Of a stretch of 64,000 nucleotides of DNA, positions 15,933-24,669 are shown in pieces (within the stretch, counting starts at the first letter, position 1; every line of letters starts with the position of its first letter). The notes under the pieces are model-generated. The model was not told the origin of the DNA, did not search any database, and saw nothing but the letters and a program-made list of their open reading frames with translations. Location of the stretch: contig NZ_CANMZW010000024.1 in the NCBI RefSeq assembly GCF_947502445.1, positions 26,545-90,544 on the forward strand, written 5' to 3'. This stretch comes from an uncultured Brevibacillus sp. Its GTDB lineage: Bacteria; Bacillota; Bacilli; Brevibacillales; Brevibacillaceae. A program made the translations under genes and the position numbers.

Positions 15933-16841
15933 CTATGCCTGATCCATCCACTCCGGATTAAAGCGGAAATATTTGGACGGCCGATGCCCCGCATGTTTTC
16001 GATATTGATTGGTTTCGATGACTTTGTCGGCGACCTTCCTGCGAAAGGCGGCAGCCAACAGCTCCTTGCCCAAAATAACTTCGTACACCTGTTGCAGCTC
16101 TGTCAAAGTAAACAGCTCAGGCATAAGTGCAAAGGCGATATCCGTATATTCGATCTTATTGCGCAGACGCTCCAGTGCATAGTGAATGATCTGGGCATGG
16201 TCAAAAGCGATTTGATTCGCCTCTACGATTTCTCTGGTTTCCTGAATGCTTCGGCCTGTGACGGTTTTCGTTACCTTGATCGTCGCTGACAACTCCTCAT
16301 CTTTATGTCTGAGGCGCAGCTCTGTCCATTTTTCGGTGATCGAGCCGTCAGCAGTTGCTGTCTTCGTCTCACGCAGCCATTTGTCTTCCAGCAGGAACCA
16401 CTCTGCTTCATCTGCGTCATCCCCTGCGATTACCTCCAGAGCTTCGCTATTCACCAAAGCCATATACGAGGTACTGATGACACGGGTGCGAGGGTCTCTG
16501 TCCACCTCTCCCCATGTGTAGAGCTGCTCCAAGTAAATGTTGTCAAGATTCGTTTCTGTGCGCAGCTCGCGTCTGGCTGCCTCCTCCAGACTTTCGTTTG
16601 GCGAAACAAAGCCTCCTGGCAGTGCCCACTGTCCCATAAAAGGGTGATCGCCGCGTTTGACCAGCAAGATGTTCAATGATTTCGGTGAAAGCTTTCGGTA
16701 GTTTTTCTCCTCCTCATCGGAAACGGTGAAAACGAGCATATCGACAGTAACGGATGGTCGGTCGAATTGGCTGGCATCGTAGGCTTGCAGAAATTGCTGC
16801 TCTGTCTGACCCTGTTTGTTTACTGGCGATGATTGTTTCAT
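15933..16841 (-). CDS. nrtR: NrtR-type Nudix regulator of NAD metabolism
   Basis: I start at ATG 16841, 9 nt after GAGAGAGGTG. The 302-residue protein has a Nudix domain (about 28-165) and a C-terminal winged helix (about 225-298, LMPELFTLTELQQVYEVILG). The Nudix box GGFVSPNESLEEAARRELRTETNL departs from the GX5EX7REUXEEXGU consensus: the first catalytic Glu of the EE pair is Thr95 and the Gly is Asn98. Loss of hydrolysis with retained ADP-ribose binding is typical of NrtR repressors. It heads the PARG-like/pnuC/nadR unit and probably represses it through the repeats at 16872-16906. Confidence 0.88.
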   Translation of the reverse strand: MKQSSPVNKQGQTEQQFLQAYDASQFDRPSVTVDMLVFTVSDEEEKNYRKLSPKSLNILLVKRGDHPFMGQWALPGGFVSPNESLEEAARRELRTETNLDNIYLEQLYTWGEVDRDPRTRVISTSYMALVNSEALEVIAGDDADEAEWFLLEDKWLRETKTATADGSITEKWTELRLRHKDEELSATIKVTKTVTGRSIQETREIVEANQIAFDHAQIIHYALERLRNKIEYTDIAFALMPELFTLTELQQVYEVILGKELLAAAFRRKVADKVIETNQYRKHAGHRPSKYFRFNPEWMDQA

Positions 16842-16871
16842 GGCACTTGGCACCTCTCTCGCAAAAACATA

Positions 16872-16906
16872 TTGTTATTTTGTTATTATCAAAATGTTAT
16901 TATCAA
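16872..16906. promoter_or_regulatory. Tandem repeats upstream of nrtR, candidate NrtR sites
   Basis: TGTTATTATCAA occurs twice in direct orientation (16881-16892 and 16895-16906) with a 14-bp period. A third degenerate copy lies at 16872-16882. They are 30-65 bp upstream of the nrtR start, where a repressor of the unit would act. Confidence 0.5.
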
Positions 16907-16961
16907 GTCATTGGTATCATATTACTGCTTCCAGCAAATGGTGTCAACACCTTACTCGTTC

Positions 16962-17043
16962 GAGCTGCAGTGGAGGAGAGGAAAACGGAGAAAACACTCC
17001 AGCTTCTTGGGCCACTAGCTTGGAGGATTCACTGCACGGCTCA
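16962..17043. repeat. Dispersed fold-back repeat, copy C (left arm)
   Basis: This copy matches the left arm of copy B and carries the same 18-mer (16978-16995) that copy A has in reverse complement. It also folds on itself: GAGC-TGCAGTG at 16962-16972 pairs with CACTGCA at 17030-17036 and GCTC at 17039-17042, enclosing CTCCA/TGGAG. It sits between nrtR and the second symporter with no gene of its own. Confidence 0.6.
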
Positions 17044-17078
17044 CACTCGTCGCAGCTTAACAGCCATTCGCTATATAC

Positions 17079-17123
17079 AAAAAGAAGCCTACTGCCAGGC
17101 GATTCCTGACAATAGGCTTCTTG
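17079..17123 (-). terminator. Terminator of the second symporter gene
   Basis: On the minus strand AAGAAGCCTA, a 21-nt loop and TAGGCTTCTTTTT form a terminator 13 bp after the symporter stop. Confidence 0.8.
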
Positions 17124-17135
17124 CTATATGACTGC

Positions 17136-18416
17136 TTAAGCAGCAGTTGTATTCGTGTTTGCCTTCACTTCATGAAGGTATTCGCCAGCTTTCTTTTTAT
17201 CAAACTGGCCTTCCCAACGAGAAATGACAACCGCAGCCAGTGCATTTCCCACTACGTTTACGACTGTACGAGCCATATCGAGCAAACGGTCAACCCCTGC
17301 AATAAAGGCGAGGCCCTCAAGCGGAATCCCTACAGAGCCCAGAGTTGCAAGCAATACGACGAACGATACGCCTGGTACGCCCGCAATTCCTTTGGAGGTA
17401 ACCATAAGCACGAGCATAAGCGTAATTTGCGCACTGATCGGCATATGAATTCCGTACATTTGGGCAATGAACAATGCAGCAATCGCTTGATACAAGGTAG
17501 AACCATCCAGGTTAAACGAATACCCCGTCGGAATAACAAATGAGGTAATCGCCTTCGGACAGCCCATTTTCTCCATTTTTTCCATGATCTTCGGCAGTAC
17601 TGTTTCAGAGCTGGACGTGGAGTAAGCCAGGAGCAGCTCATCCTTGAGCACGCGCAGGATCATCGTGATTTTGATACCGCTGATCCGTGCAATCACACCC
17701 AGAACGACGAGAATAAAGAACAGCATTGCCAAATGAACCAGAATGACTAATTTCGCCAACGGAACGAGTGAAGAAAGTCCAAATTTGGAAACGGTAACAC
17801 CAATCAAGGCAAAAACCCCGAACGGAGCAAAACGCATGATTGCATTTACTACCCAGAACATCGCGTCTGCTACACCTTGAAAGAAGGCGAGAACGGGCTT
17901 TCCTTTTTCGCCTGCAGCAGCAACTCCCAAGCCAAACAAAACAGAAAAAAAGATAATAGCCAACATGTCACCACGGACGATGGCATCAAAAATGTTTTTG
18001 GGAACAATATTCACAAATGTATCGATCATGCTGTGACTTTGCGTCGATTCAGCAGTTTCTACATACGTATGAATATCGGTTTTGGCCAGATGGGACATAT
18101 CGACACCAACACCCGGTTGAAACACGTTGGCTGCCAATAGACCAACAAAAATGGCAACTGTGGTAACGATTTCAAAATAGAGAATCGTCTTACCACCAAT
18201 CTTTCCTAGCTTCTTGACGTCCCCTACCCCTGCTACTCCGACGATGAGAGTGGCAATGACAATCGGCACGACAATCATTTTAATCAACCGAAGAAAAATA
18301 TCACCAATTGGCTGCAAATAGGTTGCCACGGCAGGGTTGCCAAAGAAGATGGCACCCACCAGGATACCCAGAATGAGACCGATGACAATCTGAATCGCTA
18401 ATCCAAACCGCTTCAT
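17136..18416 (-). CDS. gltP: Glutamate/aspartate:cation symporter (GltP type)
   Basis: This 426-residue DAACS carrier keeps the canonical motifs: AYSTSSSETVLP (265-275) for re-entrant hairpin 1, FNLDGSTLYQ (301-310) in TM7, and GVDRLLDMARTVVNVVGN near residue 380. Unlike the symporter at 2588, it has the more usual serine-rich hairpin, so the two probably differ in substrate. It is monocistronic between terminators and copy C of the repeat. The assignment to glutamate/aspartate uptake follows the family and is not proven by sequence. Confidence 0.88.
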   Translation of the reverse strand: MKRFGLAIQIVIGLILGILVGAIFFGNPAVATYLQPIGDIFLRLIKMIVVPIVIATLIVGVAGVGDVKKLGKIGGKTILYFEIVTTVAIFVGLLAANVFQPGVGVDMSHLAKTDIHTYVETAESTQSHSMIDTFVNIVPKNIFDAIVRGDMLAIIFFSVLFGLGVAAAGEKGKPVLAFFQGVADAMFWVVNAIMRFAPFGVFALIGVTVSKFGLSSLVPLAKLVILVHLAMLFFILVVLGVIARISGIKITMILRVLKDELLLAYSTSSSETVLPKIMEKMEKMGCPKAITSFVIPTGYSFNLDGSTLYQAIAALFIAQMYGIHMPISAQITLMLVLMVTSKGIAGVPGVSFVVLLATLGSVGIPLEGLAFIAGVDRLLDMARTVVNVVGNALAAVVISRWEGQFDKKKAGEYLHEVKANTNTTAA

Positions 18417-18681
18417 TCTGACACCTCGCTATAAGTATTAGATTGTCGTTTTGCAACGCTATATTCATCATCACAATAAGGTTCGTTGATGATATAGATC
18501 AAAATCATAGCATATTTTTTTTAGAACTCCCTTTTTTCTATTTTTGCTTCTACTCACATTTTTTTGACTTTTAATGAAAAGTCCCGTCTGATGCGACCAG
18601 ATTGTTTTCTAGCTGGAAAAGATGCTAAAATAAGTGAATCATTATTTCATTGAACGACCGCTAAGAGAATGGAGCCTTTTG

Positions 18682-19713
18682 ATGACGATTCGTAAAATTC
18701 TATTGTTGGGATTTATACTTGCAATCGCTCTCTATTTACTGCCCTATTCAATTCCATTTTTACTCGCTCTCTTGACCGCAATTTTGCTCGAGCCACTCGT
18801 CTTGCTCCTCATTCGCTCCTTAAAAATCAACAGAATGGCGTCTGTCATCCTTTGCTTTCTGATTTTCCTTGTCACGTTTGGCCTTGGCTTATACTGGATC
18901 GGTACTCAAATCGTGATCCAGGGCATTGAATTAGCTCAGCGCTTACCAACACTTTCGCAGCATTTATTCGAACTCGTAGAATCGAATTTATTGAGCTGGG
19001 AGACGTATTACGCCTCTTTGCCAGTAGAAGCCATCGTCCAAATGCAATCTGTATTTGCTGGCTTGAAAACATGGGCGATCAATGGAGCATCCAGTCTGGC
19101 CAAAGGCATCTTAGGTGTGGCTGCTGTCGTCCCTGGCTTTTTAATTTCAACGATTATTTACTTGGTAGCAGTGTTTCTTATGAGTCTTGACCTGCCGCGT
19201 CTTCGTGCCGGCTTCATGCGCATGTTTACCACCTCGGCACGGGAAAAAGTGGATGTCGTCCTGTCCCAGCTGAACCGTGCGACAGTCGGCTTTTTACGCG
19301 CCCAAATCATCCTCAGCTTCATGACGTTTGGGATGTCATTTATCGGGCTACTGATTTTGCAGGTTAAATATGCTGCTGTAATCGCCTTGTTGATCGTTCT
19401 CGTAGACATCCTGCCGATTCTCGGAACAGGCTCGTTTTTAGTTCCCTGGGCCATCTACAATTTCTTTACGGGGCGCTCTCATTTGGCGATCGGCTTGATT
19501 ATCCTTTTCCTCGTAATCACGGTTGTTCGCCGGATCATCGAGCCCAAAATTCTCGCCTCTCATTTGGGAATCAGCGCGCTTGCTGCATTGATCAGTATGT
19601 TTCTCGGTTTTCAGATTATGGGATTCTTCGGTCTGATTCTAGGTCCCGCTCTGGTCATTATTTACGAAGCGTTGCGCAAAGCAGGCTTCCTCAACTTCAA
19701 AATTGACTTCTAG
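18682..19713 (+). CDS. ytvI: YtvI-type AI-2E family sporulation membrane protein
   Basis: I start at ATG 18682, seven bases after a GGAG site, giving 343 residues. There are seven or eight membrane helices in the AI-2E transporter pattern, with the signature LVDILPILGTGSFLVPWAIY (about 236-255) and the C-terminal GLILGPALVIIYEAL. This matches the YtvI branch, conserved in endospore formers. Its transport role is unclear. The upstream 265 bp from the divergent symporter hold no other gene that I can see. It has its own terminator. Confidence 0.82.
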   Translation: MTIRKILLLGFILAIALYLLPYSIPFLLALLTAILLEPLVLLLIRSLKINRMASVILCFLIFLVTFGLGLYWIGTQIVIQGIELAQRLPTLSQHLFELVESNLLSWETYYASLPVEAIVQMQSVFAGLKTWAINGASSLAKGILGVAAVVPGFLISTIIYLVAVFLMSLDLPRLRAGFMRMFTTSAREKVDVVLSQLNRATVGFLRAQIILSFMTFGMSFIGLLILQVKYAAVIALLIVLVDILPILGTGSFLVPWAIYNFFTGRSHLAIGLIILFLVITVVRRIIEPKILASHLGISALAALISMFLGFQIMGFFGLILGPALVIIYEALRKAGFLNFKIDF

Positions 19714-19733
19714 GCCATTATGATCCACCCAAA

Positions 19734-19772
19734 GAAAGGCCGTCCGGTAATGAAACCCGAACGGCCTTTTTG
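19734..19772 (+). terminator. Terminator of ytvI
   Basis: AAAGGCCGT-CGG pairs with CCG-ACGGCCTTTTT around an A/T-rich loop, 20 bp after the stop. Confidence 0.85.
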
Positions 19773-19791
19773 CTTCCCTATTTCCTTGACA

Positions 19792-21384
19792 TTACACCTG
19801 ACGGATAACTGTTCCACCAGTCACACCGGTAAACTGCCCATTTGATACAGCCATCTGCCCATTCACGAGCACATACTGTATTCCGATTGACTGCTGTAGC
19901 GGATGCTCATACGTCGCCTGATCCGCCACGGCGGCTGGGTTAAAGACAACAAGATCCGCCCGGTAACCCTCACGCAGAAAGCCTCGATCTCGCAATCGCA
20001 ATAGCTGTGCAGGTGCGCCCGTCATTTTTCGAACAGCTTCCCAGATTGGAAAAGCGTCTTTCTCTCGTGAATAATGTCCCAGCACACGCGCGAATGATCC
20101 GTAGAGACGTGGATGCGGCTTTCCACCGAACACTCCATCGGAACCGACCATTTGCAGCGGATGCTTCATCACCCTCTCGACATCCTCCTCATTCCCCCAG
20201 TGAATAATGATCATGACCTCGCCCTCTTCTTCGAGCAGTAAGTCAAATGCTGCATATGCTGGTTCGGTCCCTTTTCGCTCAGCCACTTCAAGCAGGCTCA
20301 ATCCTTCCAGCTCCCGGTTGCCTTCAGAAGAGACCGATGCAATGACGAGATTACCCCAGCCATTGTTTCTTACCGGATTGTCATACTCTTTGCTGTGTAA
20401 AATCTCTTCCTTCGCCTCTTCTCGCATTCTTCCATCACGCAACCGCTCAAGCATTTTGGGGACACCACCGTCATGCATCCACGGCGGCAAGATCGCATGT
20501 AAAAAAGTAGATGCTGCGGCATATGGGTATTGATCAAACGTGATCTCAATTCCCTCGGCACGTCCCCGCTCCATTTTCTCCAGGGCGATGTCCAGCTTTT
20601 CCCGGTTTCTTTCGCCGCACACTTTAAAATGAGACACATGCAGCCGAACACCCGAGATGCGAGCTGCGTCGATAACCTCGTCCAAAGCCTCCACCGAATA
20701 ATTGCTTTCATTGCGGATATGCACCACGAAGCAGCCATCGTATTTGGCGGCACCCCTGCAGATTCCAACCAGTTCGTCTTTATTTGCGTAGACACAGGGC
20801 GGGTATTGAATGCCCGATGATACTCCGAATGCCCCTTGCTGCATCCCCACTTCCACCAGCTCCTGCATGGCGGCAATTTCTTTTGGAGTAGCCTCCCTGC
20901 CTTCGAATCCCATCACCATGGAGCGGATATTTCCGTGTGGGACGAGATAGGCGATATTTCCAGTCATTTCGGTATTTTCCAAAAAACGCAAATACTCATC
21001 AATACTATTCCAAGGCCACTCACCGATGTCGCCGTTGACTCTATTCAATTGCTTTCTCCATAAAGGCTTCGTTTCCGGCGTAACAGGGGCAACAGAGACT
21101 CCATCCTGCCCAGCCAGCTCCGTAGTAATTCCTTGCAACACCCTGATTTTGTGAATATCTGGTCTTGTGCACCACAAATCGGAGTGAACATGTGCATCAA
21201 TAAATCCAGGCGCTACAACGAGGCCAGTAGCATCTATTTCCGTATCTCCTCTCGCCGACACCAAATGGGCTACGCTGGAAATCACGCCATTATTTATACC
21301 AATATCGAGGCGCGTCCAAGGATTTCCTGTCCCGTCACAAACCATACCGTTTCGGATGATGAGATCAAACGTTTTTTCTGCCAT
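19792..21384 (-). CDS. N-acyl-D-amino-acid deacylase (D-aminoacylase), copy 1
   Basis: Taking the ATG at 21384 (GTGAGG site 7 nt before), this is a 530-residue amidohydrolase. It begins FDLIIRNGMVCDGTGNPW and has the metal motif FIDAHVHSDL (His65, His67), then HVSHFK and MVGSDGVFGGKPHPR, as in D-aminoacylases and dihydroorotase-like enzymes. The expected reaction removes the acyl group from an N-acyl-D-amino acid. It is the last gene of the unit that begins with the regulator at 28571. It is a close paralogue of copy 2 at 23033, with the SBP gene between them, so the pair arose by duplication in place. Confidence 0.88.
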   Translation of the reverse strand: MAEKTFDLIIRNGMVCDGTGNPWTRLDIGINNGVISSVAHLVSARGDTEIDATGLVVAPGFIDAHVHSDLWCTRPDIHKIRVLQGITTELAGQDGVSVAPVTPETKPLWRKQLNRVNGDIGEWPWNSIDEYLRFLENTEMTGNIAYLVPHGNIRSMVMGFEGREATPKEIAAMQELVEVGMQQGAFGVSSGIQYPPCVYANKDELVGICRGAAKYDGCFVVHIRNESNYSVEALDEVIDAARISGVRLHVSHFKVCGERNREKLDIALEKMERGRAEGIEITFDQYPYAAASTFLHAILPPWMHDGGVPKMLERLRDGRMREEAKEEILHSKEYDNPVRNNGWGNLVIASVSSEGNRELEGLSLLEVAERKGTEPAYAAFDLLLEEEGEVMIIIHWGNEEDVERVMKHPLQMVGSDGVFGGKPHPRLYGSFARVLGHYSREKDAFPIWEAVRKMTGAPAQLLRLRDRGFLREGYRADLVVFNPAAVADQATYEHPLQQSIGIQYVLVNGQMAVSNGQFTGVTGGTVIRQV

Positions 21385-21410
21385 TTTTCGCCTCACTCAT
21401 TTCGCACAAT

Positions 21411-23003
21411 CTATTGGACAGATACATTCCAGAACGGTGAATCCATGAAGTATTGATAGCCTTTGACGTAATTCCGATGAGCAGCCAGTCCATGCAAATC
21501 TCCTAGCTTCACACTCGGAAGATCTTCCCAGTAAAGCGTCTGGATCTTCTCAAAAATCGCTTTTTGGTCTTCAAATGTGATTGTATGGCGAAGCTCGTCA
21601 AGCAAAGCATCCATCTCGGAATTGTTGTACCAGCCGGGCCATTTGTTACGCGAATCCAGGTATAAGGTTTGAACCGGGTTGGTGTAGGTAGGAAATCCGG
21701 TAAAGAATATGTTCCATTTCGTTTCATCAGAGCGTTTGCTGACCATGGTAGGCCAGTCGTATATTTCAAAATTGACTTTGACACCGATCTTTTCCAGCTG
21801 GTCTTTCACCATCAGTGAGCTTTTATAAATATAGTCGTAATCCTTTGTTGTGATGATAGTTACGGGCTCTCCTTTGTAGCCGGCATCATTCAGCAGCTTC
21901 TTGGCCAATTCCGGGTTCTTTTGATTGTATTTTTCCTTCCCTGCATCCGAATGCCACGGCTGCTCCGCAAACATCAGACTATGATCCAGACGGAAGAAAT
22001 CCGGGTTTCCGGTTATTCCGATCATGATGACTTCCTGGTCTAGTGCTGCATTCACCGCTTGCCGTGCCACTACATTGGAGAACAAGCCTTGCTTCTTGTT
22101 GAAAATCAGACCGACATACTTCTGTGGCTTCGCGACGACTGTCACCAAATTCGGGTCGGCTTTCAGCTGCTCGTAATTGTCAAAGGGAAGCTCATCCGCA
22201 AAATCGTATTCCCCTGATTGCAGGCCGGCAACCCGTGTAGCCGCGTCTGGAACGGTGTGGAAGTAAATACGGTCTACCTTTGCTTCCTTTTTCCCGCCGA
22301 GTCCATTGGCAGGCTCGGACAGTGCTTTATAATCAGCAAACTTCTCCAACAGAATGTACTGATCTTGCTTCCATTCCACAAATTTAAACGGTCCTGTGCC
22401 GATGTATTCTTTTACGCCCTCTTCTGTTGCAGCATCGATGACTTCCTTTGGCATAATTACCGCACCCTGCTGGGGAAAGGCCAGGGATGTGAGCAGCGTG
22501 CCGGACGGTTTTTCTAGCGTGATGACTACCTTGTCATTTTCCCTTGACGAGATCGTCGCACTAGCAAGCGCTGTTTTTCCGTTGGGAGAAAGCTCCTTCC
22601 ACCGATTGAGGGAGGCGATCACATCCTCGACACCAAGGGCTTTTCCGTTGTGAAAGGTAATACCCTCCCTGAGTGTAAACGTCACTTCTTTCCCGTCTTC
22701 ACTTACTTCAAAAGACTTCGCCAGCATTGGCGTAGGTTTATAATCTTTATCAAGTGTGACGAGTGGCTCAAAAATATGCCAGCCTACCTGAAGGGCGACT
22801 GTCGTCGATGTTTTCACCAAATCAATCGAAGGCGGAGATACAGACAAGGCTACACGCAACTCGTTCTTTTCCTTAGGTACTACCTCAGCTTGCTCGTTTG
22901 TTTGACCTGAATTGTTTGCGGATGGTGAGGAAGAACATCCCCAGAGCAATAGCGTAACACTCAGTACCAATGTCAAAAGAATTCCGACCGGCTTTCTGAC
23001 CAT
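21411..23003 (-). CDS. Peptide-type ABC transporter solute-binding lipoprotein
   Basis: The 530-residue SBP_bac_5 protein has a signal peptide ending LLLWGCSS (lipid-modified Cys23), so it is tethered outside the membrane. It continues with the family blocks LRVALSVSPPSIDLV, FHNGKALGVEDV and GTGPFKFVEWKQ. It delivers ligand to the DppBCDF-type complex encoded upstream on the same strand. Because it is flanked by two D-aminoacylase genes, the ligand is probably an N-acylated D-amino acid or D-residue-containing peptide. Confidence 0.9.
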   Translation of the reverse strand: MVRKPVGILLTLVLSVTLLLWGCSSSPSANNSGQTNEQAEVVPKEKNELRVALSVSPPSIDLVKTSTTVALQVGWHIFEPLVTLDKDYKPTPMLAKSFEVSEDGKEVTFTLREGITFHNGKALGVEDVIASLNRWKELSPNGKTALASATISSRENDKVVITLEKPSGTLLTSLAFPQQGAVIMPKEVIDAATEEGVKEYIGTGPFKFVEWKQDQYILLEKFADYKALSEPANGLGGKKEAKVDRIYFHTVPDAATRVAGLQSGEYDFADELPFDNYEQLKADPNLVTVVAKPQKYVGLIFNKKQGLFSNVVARQAVNAALDQEVIMIGITGNPDFFRLDHSLMFAEQPWHSDAGKEKYNQKNPELAKKLLNDAGYKGEPVTIITTKDYDYIYKSSLMVKDQLEKIGVKVNFEIYDWPTMVSKRSDETKWNIFFTGFPTYTNPVQTLYLDSRNKWPGWYNNSEMDALLDELRHTITFEDQKAIFEKIQTLYWEDLPSVKLGDLHGLAAHRNYVKGYQYFMDSPFWNVSVQ

Positions 23004-23032
23004 GGAAAATCCCCCTTTTGTTCGTTGAATAT

Positions 23033-24634
23033 TCAGGTAATTTTCAAACTGATCTCTTCCCTACGAATCACTTTTCCTGCGGTCCTGCCGGTAAAAATCG
23101 AATTGTTTACGGCTATTTCTCCATTCACGAGCACATAGTGGATGCCTGTCGGCTCAAGAAGCGGCTCTTCGTATGTCGCAAGGTCCGCCACTGTGTTCGG
23201 ATCAAAAATCACGATATCGGCCCAGTACCCTTCTGCGATGTACCCTCTGTCCTTTAATCGAAGCAATTGAGCAGGGGCTCCCGTCATATGGCGAATCGCC
23301 TCAGACATCGTGAGAATCTGTTGTTCGCGGACAAAGCGTCCAAGTATTCGCGGGAATGTTCCATATAATCTGGGATGCGGTTTTCCTCCAAAGATTCCGT
23401 CCGACCCGACGATTTGCATCGGATGTCTCAGCGCATTGGTGATATCAGCTTCTTCTCCCCAGGAAATGACCATTGTAACCCCCGCATTTTCCTCCAAAAG
23501 CAGGTCAAAAACCGCATCAGCAGGCGCTGTTCCCCGCATAGCCGCTATCTCTAGCAGATTTTTCCCTTCTGCTGCGCGATTTTTCTCTGTTGTCACGGAG
23601 GCGATGACAATATTTCCCCAGCCACAGCTCTCCACCCAGTTTTCAAAATCATGGTTGTGATCAAAATCAGCTTTGATCTTGTTGCGGATATCCTCGTCTT
23701 TTAATTTGGCAAGCAGCTCTTCTGTCCCTCCATCGTGCATCCACGGAGGCAGCAATGCGTGCAGTACCGTCGAACCGGCGGTGTACGGATATTGGTCAAA
23801 TGTAATCTCGATCCCCTCAGCCCGTGCCTGATCCATTTTATCCAGTGCCTTTTGAAAGCTGGCGCGGTTTCTTCGCCCAATTACCTTGAAGTGAGAAATG
23901 TGGAGACGAACACCTGAACCTCGGGCCACATCAAGCATCTCGTCAATCGCTTCGAGGATATGGTTGCTTTCATTTCGCATGTGGACAACGAAGCAGCCAT
24001 CGTATTTGGCAGCTCCTTTACATATTTCGATCAACTCTTCTTTGCACGAGTATAGATTTGGAGGATAGATAAGTCCTGACGATAGTCCGACTGCCCCCTG
24101 GCGCATCCCTTCTTCTACGAGCTCACGCATCTTTTGCATTTCCTCTTTTGTAGCCCTGCGCCCTTCAAACCCCATCACCAGAGTTCGGACAGCACCATGC
24201 GGAACCAAATACGTGACGTTGCCTGCTAGAGAAGATTCGCTTAAAAAATCGAGATATTCATCAATCGAATTCCACGGCCATTCTCCGATGTCACCATTCA
24301 ATCCGCGAAGCTGCTTTTGCCATAATGGCTTCGTCTGGTCATTGACTGGCGCAACGGAAATGCCGTCTTGACCGAGCAGCTCCATCGTCACGCCTTGGAG
24401 TACTTTTATTTTGTGAATGTCCGGCTTGGTGCACAATAAGTCCGAGTGAACATGCGTATCAATAAAGCCGGGGGATACCGCCAGTCCTTTTGCGTCAATC
24501 TCTACCATCGCTTCCTGCCTGTGCAGCTTGCCCAGCTTCACGATCTTTCCATCCTTGATCCCGATATCCGAACGAGTCCACGGATTACCTGTCCCGTCGT
24601 ACACCTGCCCATTTCTTATGATCATATCCAGCAT
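23033..24634 (-). CDS. N-acyl-D-amino-acid deacylase (D-aminoacylase), copy 2
   Basis: The 533-residue enzyme starts at ATG 24634, 8 nt after AAAGGAG; an upstream in-frame extension encodes arginine-rich sequence read through the previous gene and is unlikely. It has FIDTHVHSDL (His61, His63), HISHFK and IVGSDGIFGGKPHPR. It aligns along its full length with copy 1, sharing blocks such as GDIGEWPWNSIDEYL, so substrate ranges probably overlap but differ. It lies 35 bp after the ATPase gene. Confidence 0.88.
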   Translation of the reverse strand: MLDMIIRNGQVYDGTGNPWTRSDIGIKDGKIVKLGKLHRQEAMVEIDAKGLAVSPGFIDTHVHSDLLCTKPDIHKIKVLQGVTMELLGQDGISVAPVNDQTKPLWQKQLRGLNGDIGEWPWNSIDEYLDFLSESSLAGNVTYLVPHGAVRTLVMGFEGRRATKEEMQKMRELVEEGMRQGAVGLSSGLIYPPNLYSCKEELIEICKGAAKYDGCFVVHMRNESNHILEAIDEMLDVARGSGVRLHISHFKVIGRRNRASFQKALDKMDQARAEGIEITFDQYPYTAGSTVLHALLPPWMHDGGTEELLAKLKDEDIRNKIKADFDHNHDFENWVESCGWGNIVIASVTTEKNRAAEGKNLLEIAAMRGTAPADAVFDLLLEENAGVTMVISWGEEADITNALRHPMQIVGSDGIFGGKPHPRLYGTFPRILGRFVREQQILTMSEAIRHMTGAPAQLLRLKDRGYIAEGYWADIVIFDPNTVADLATYEEPLLEPTGIHYVLVNGEIAVNNSIFTGRTAGKVIRREEISLKIT

Positions 24635-24669
24635 TGTCATTGCTCCTTTCTGCTTTTCAAATCCATTAT

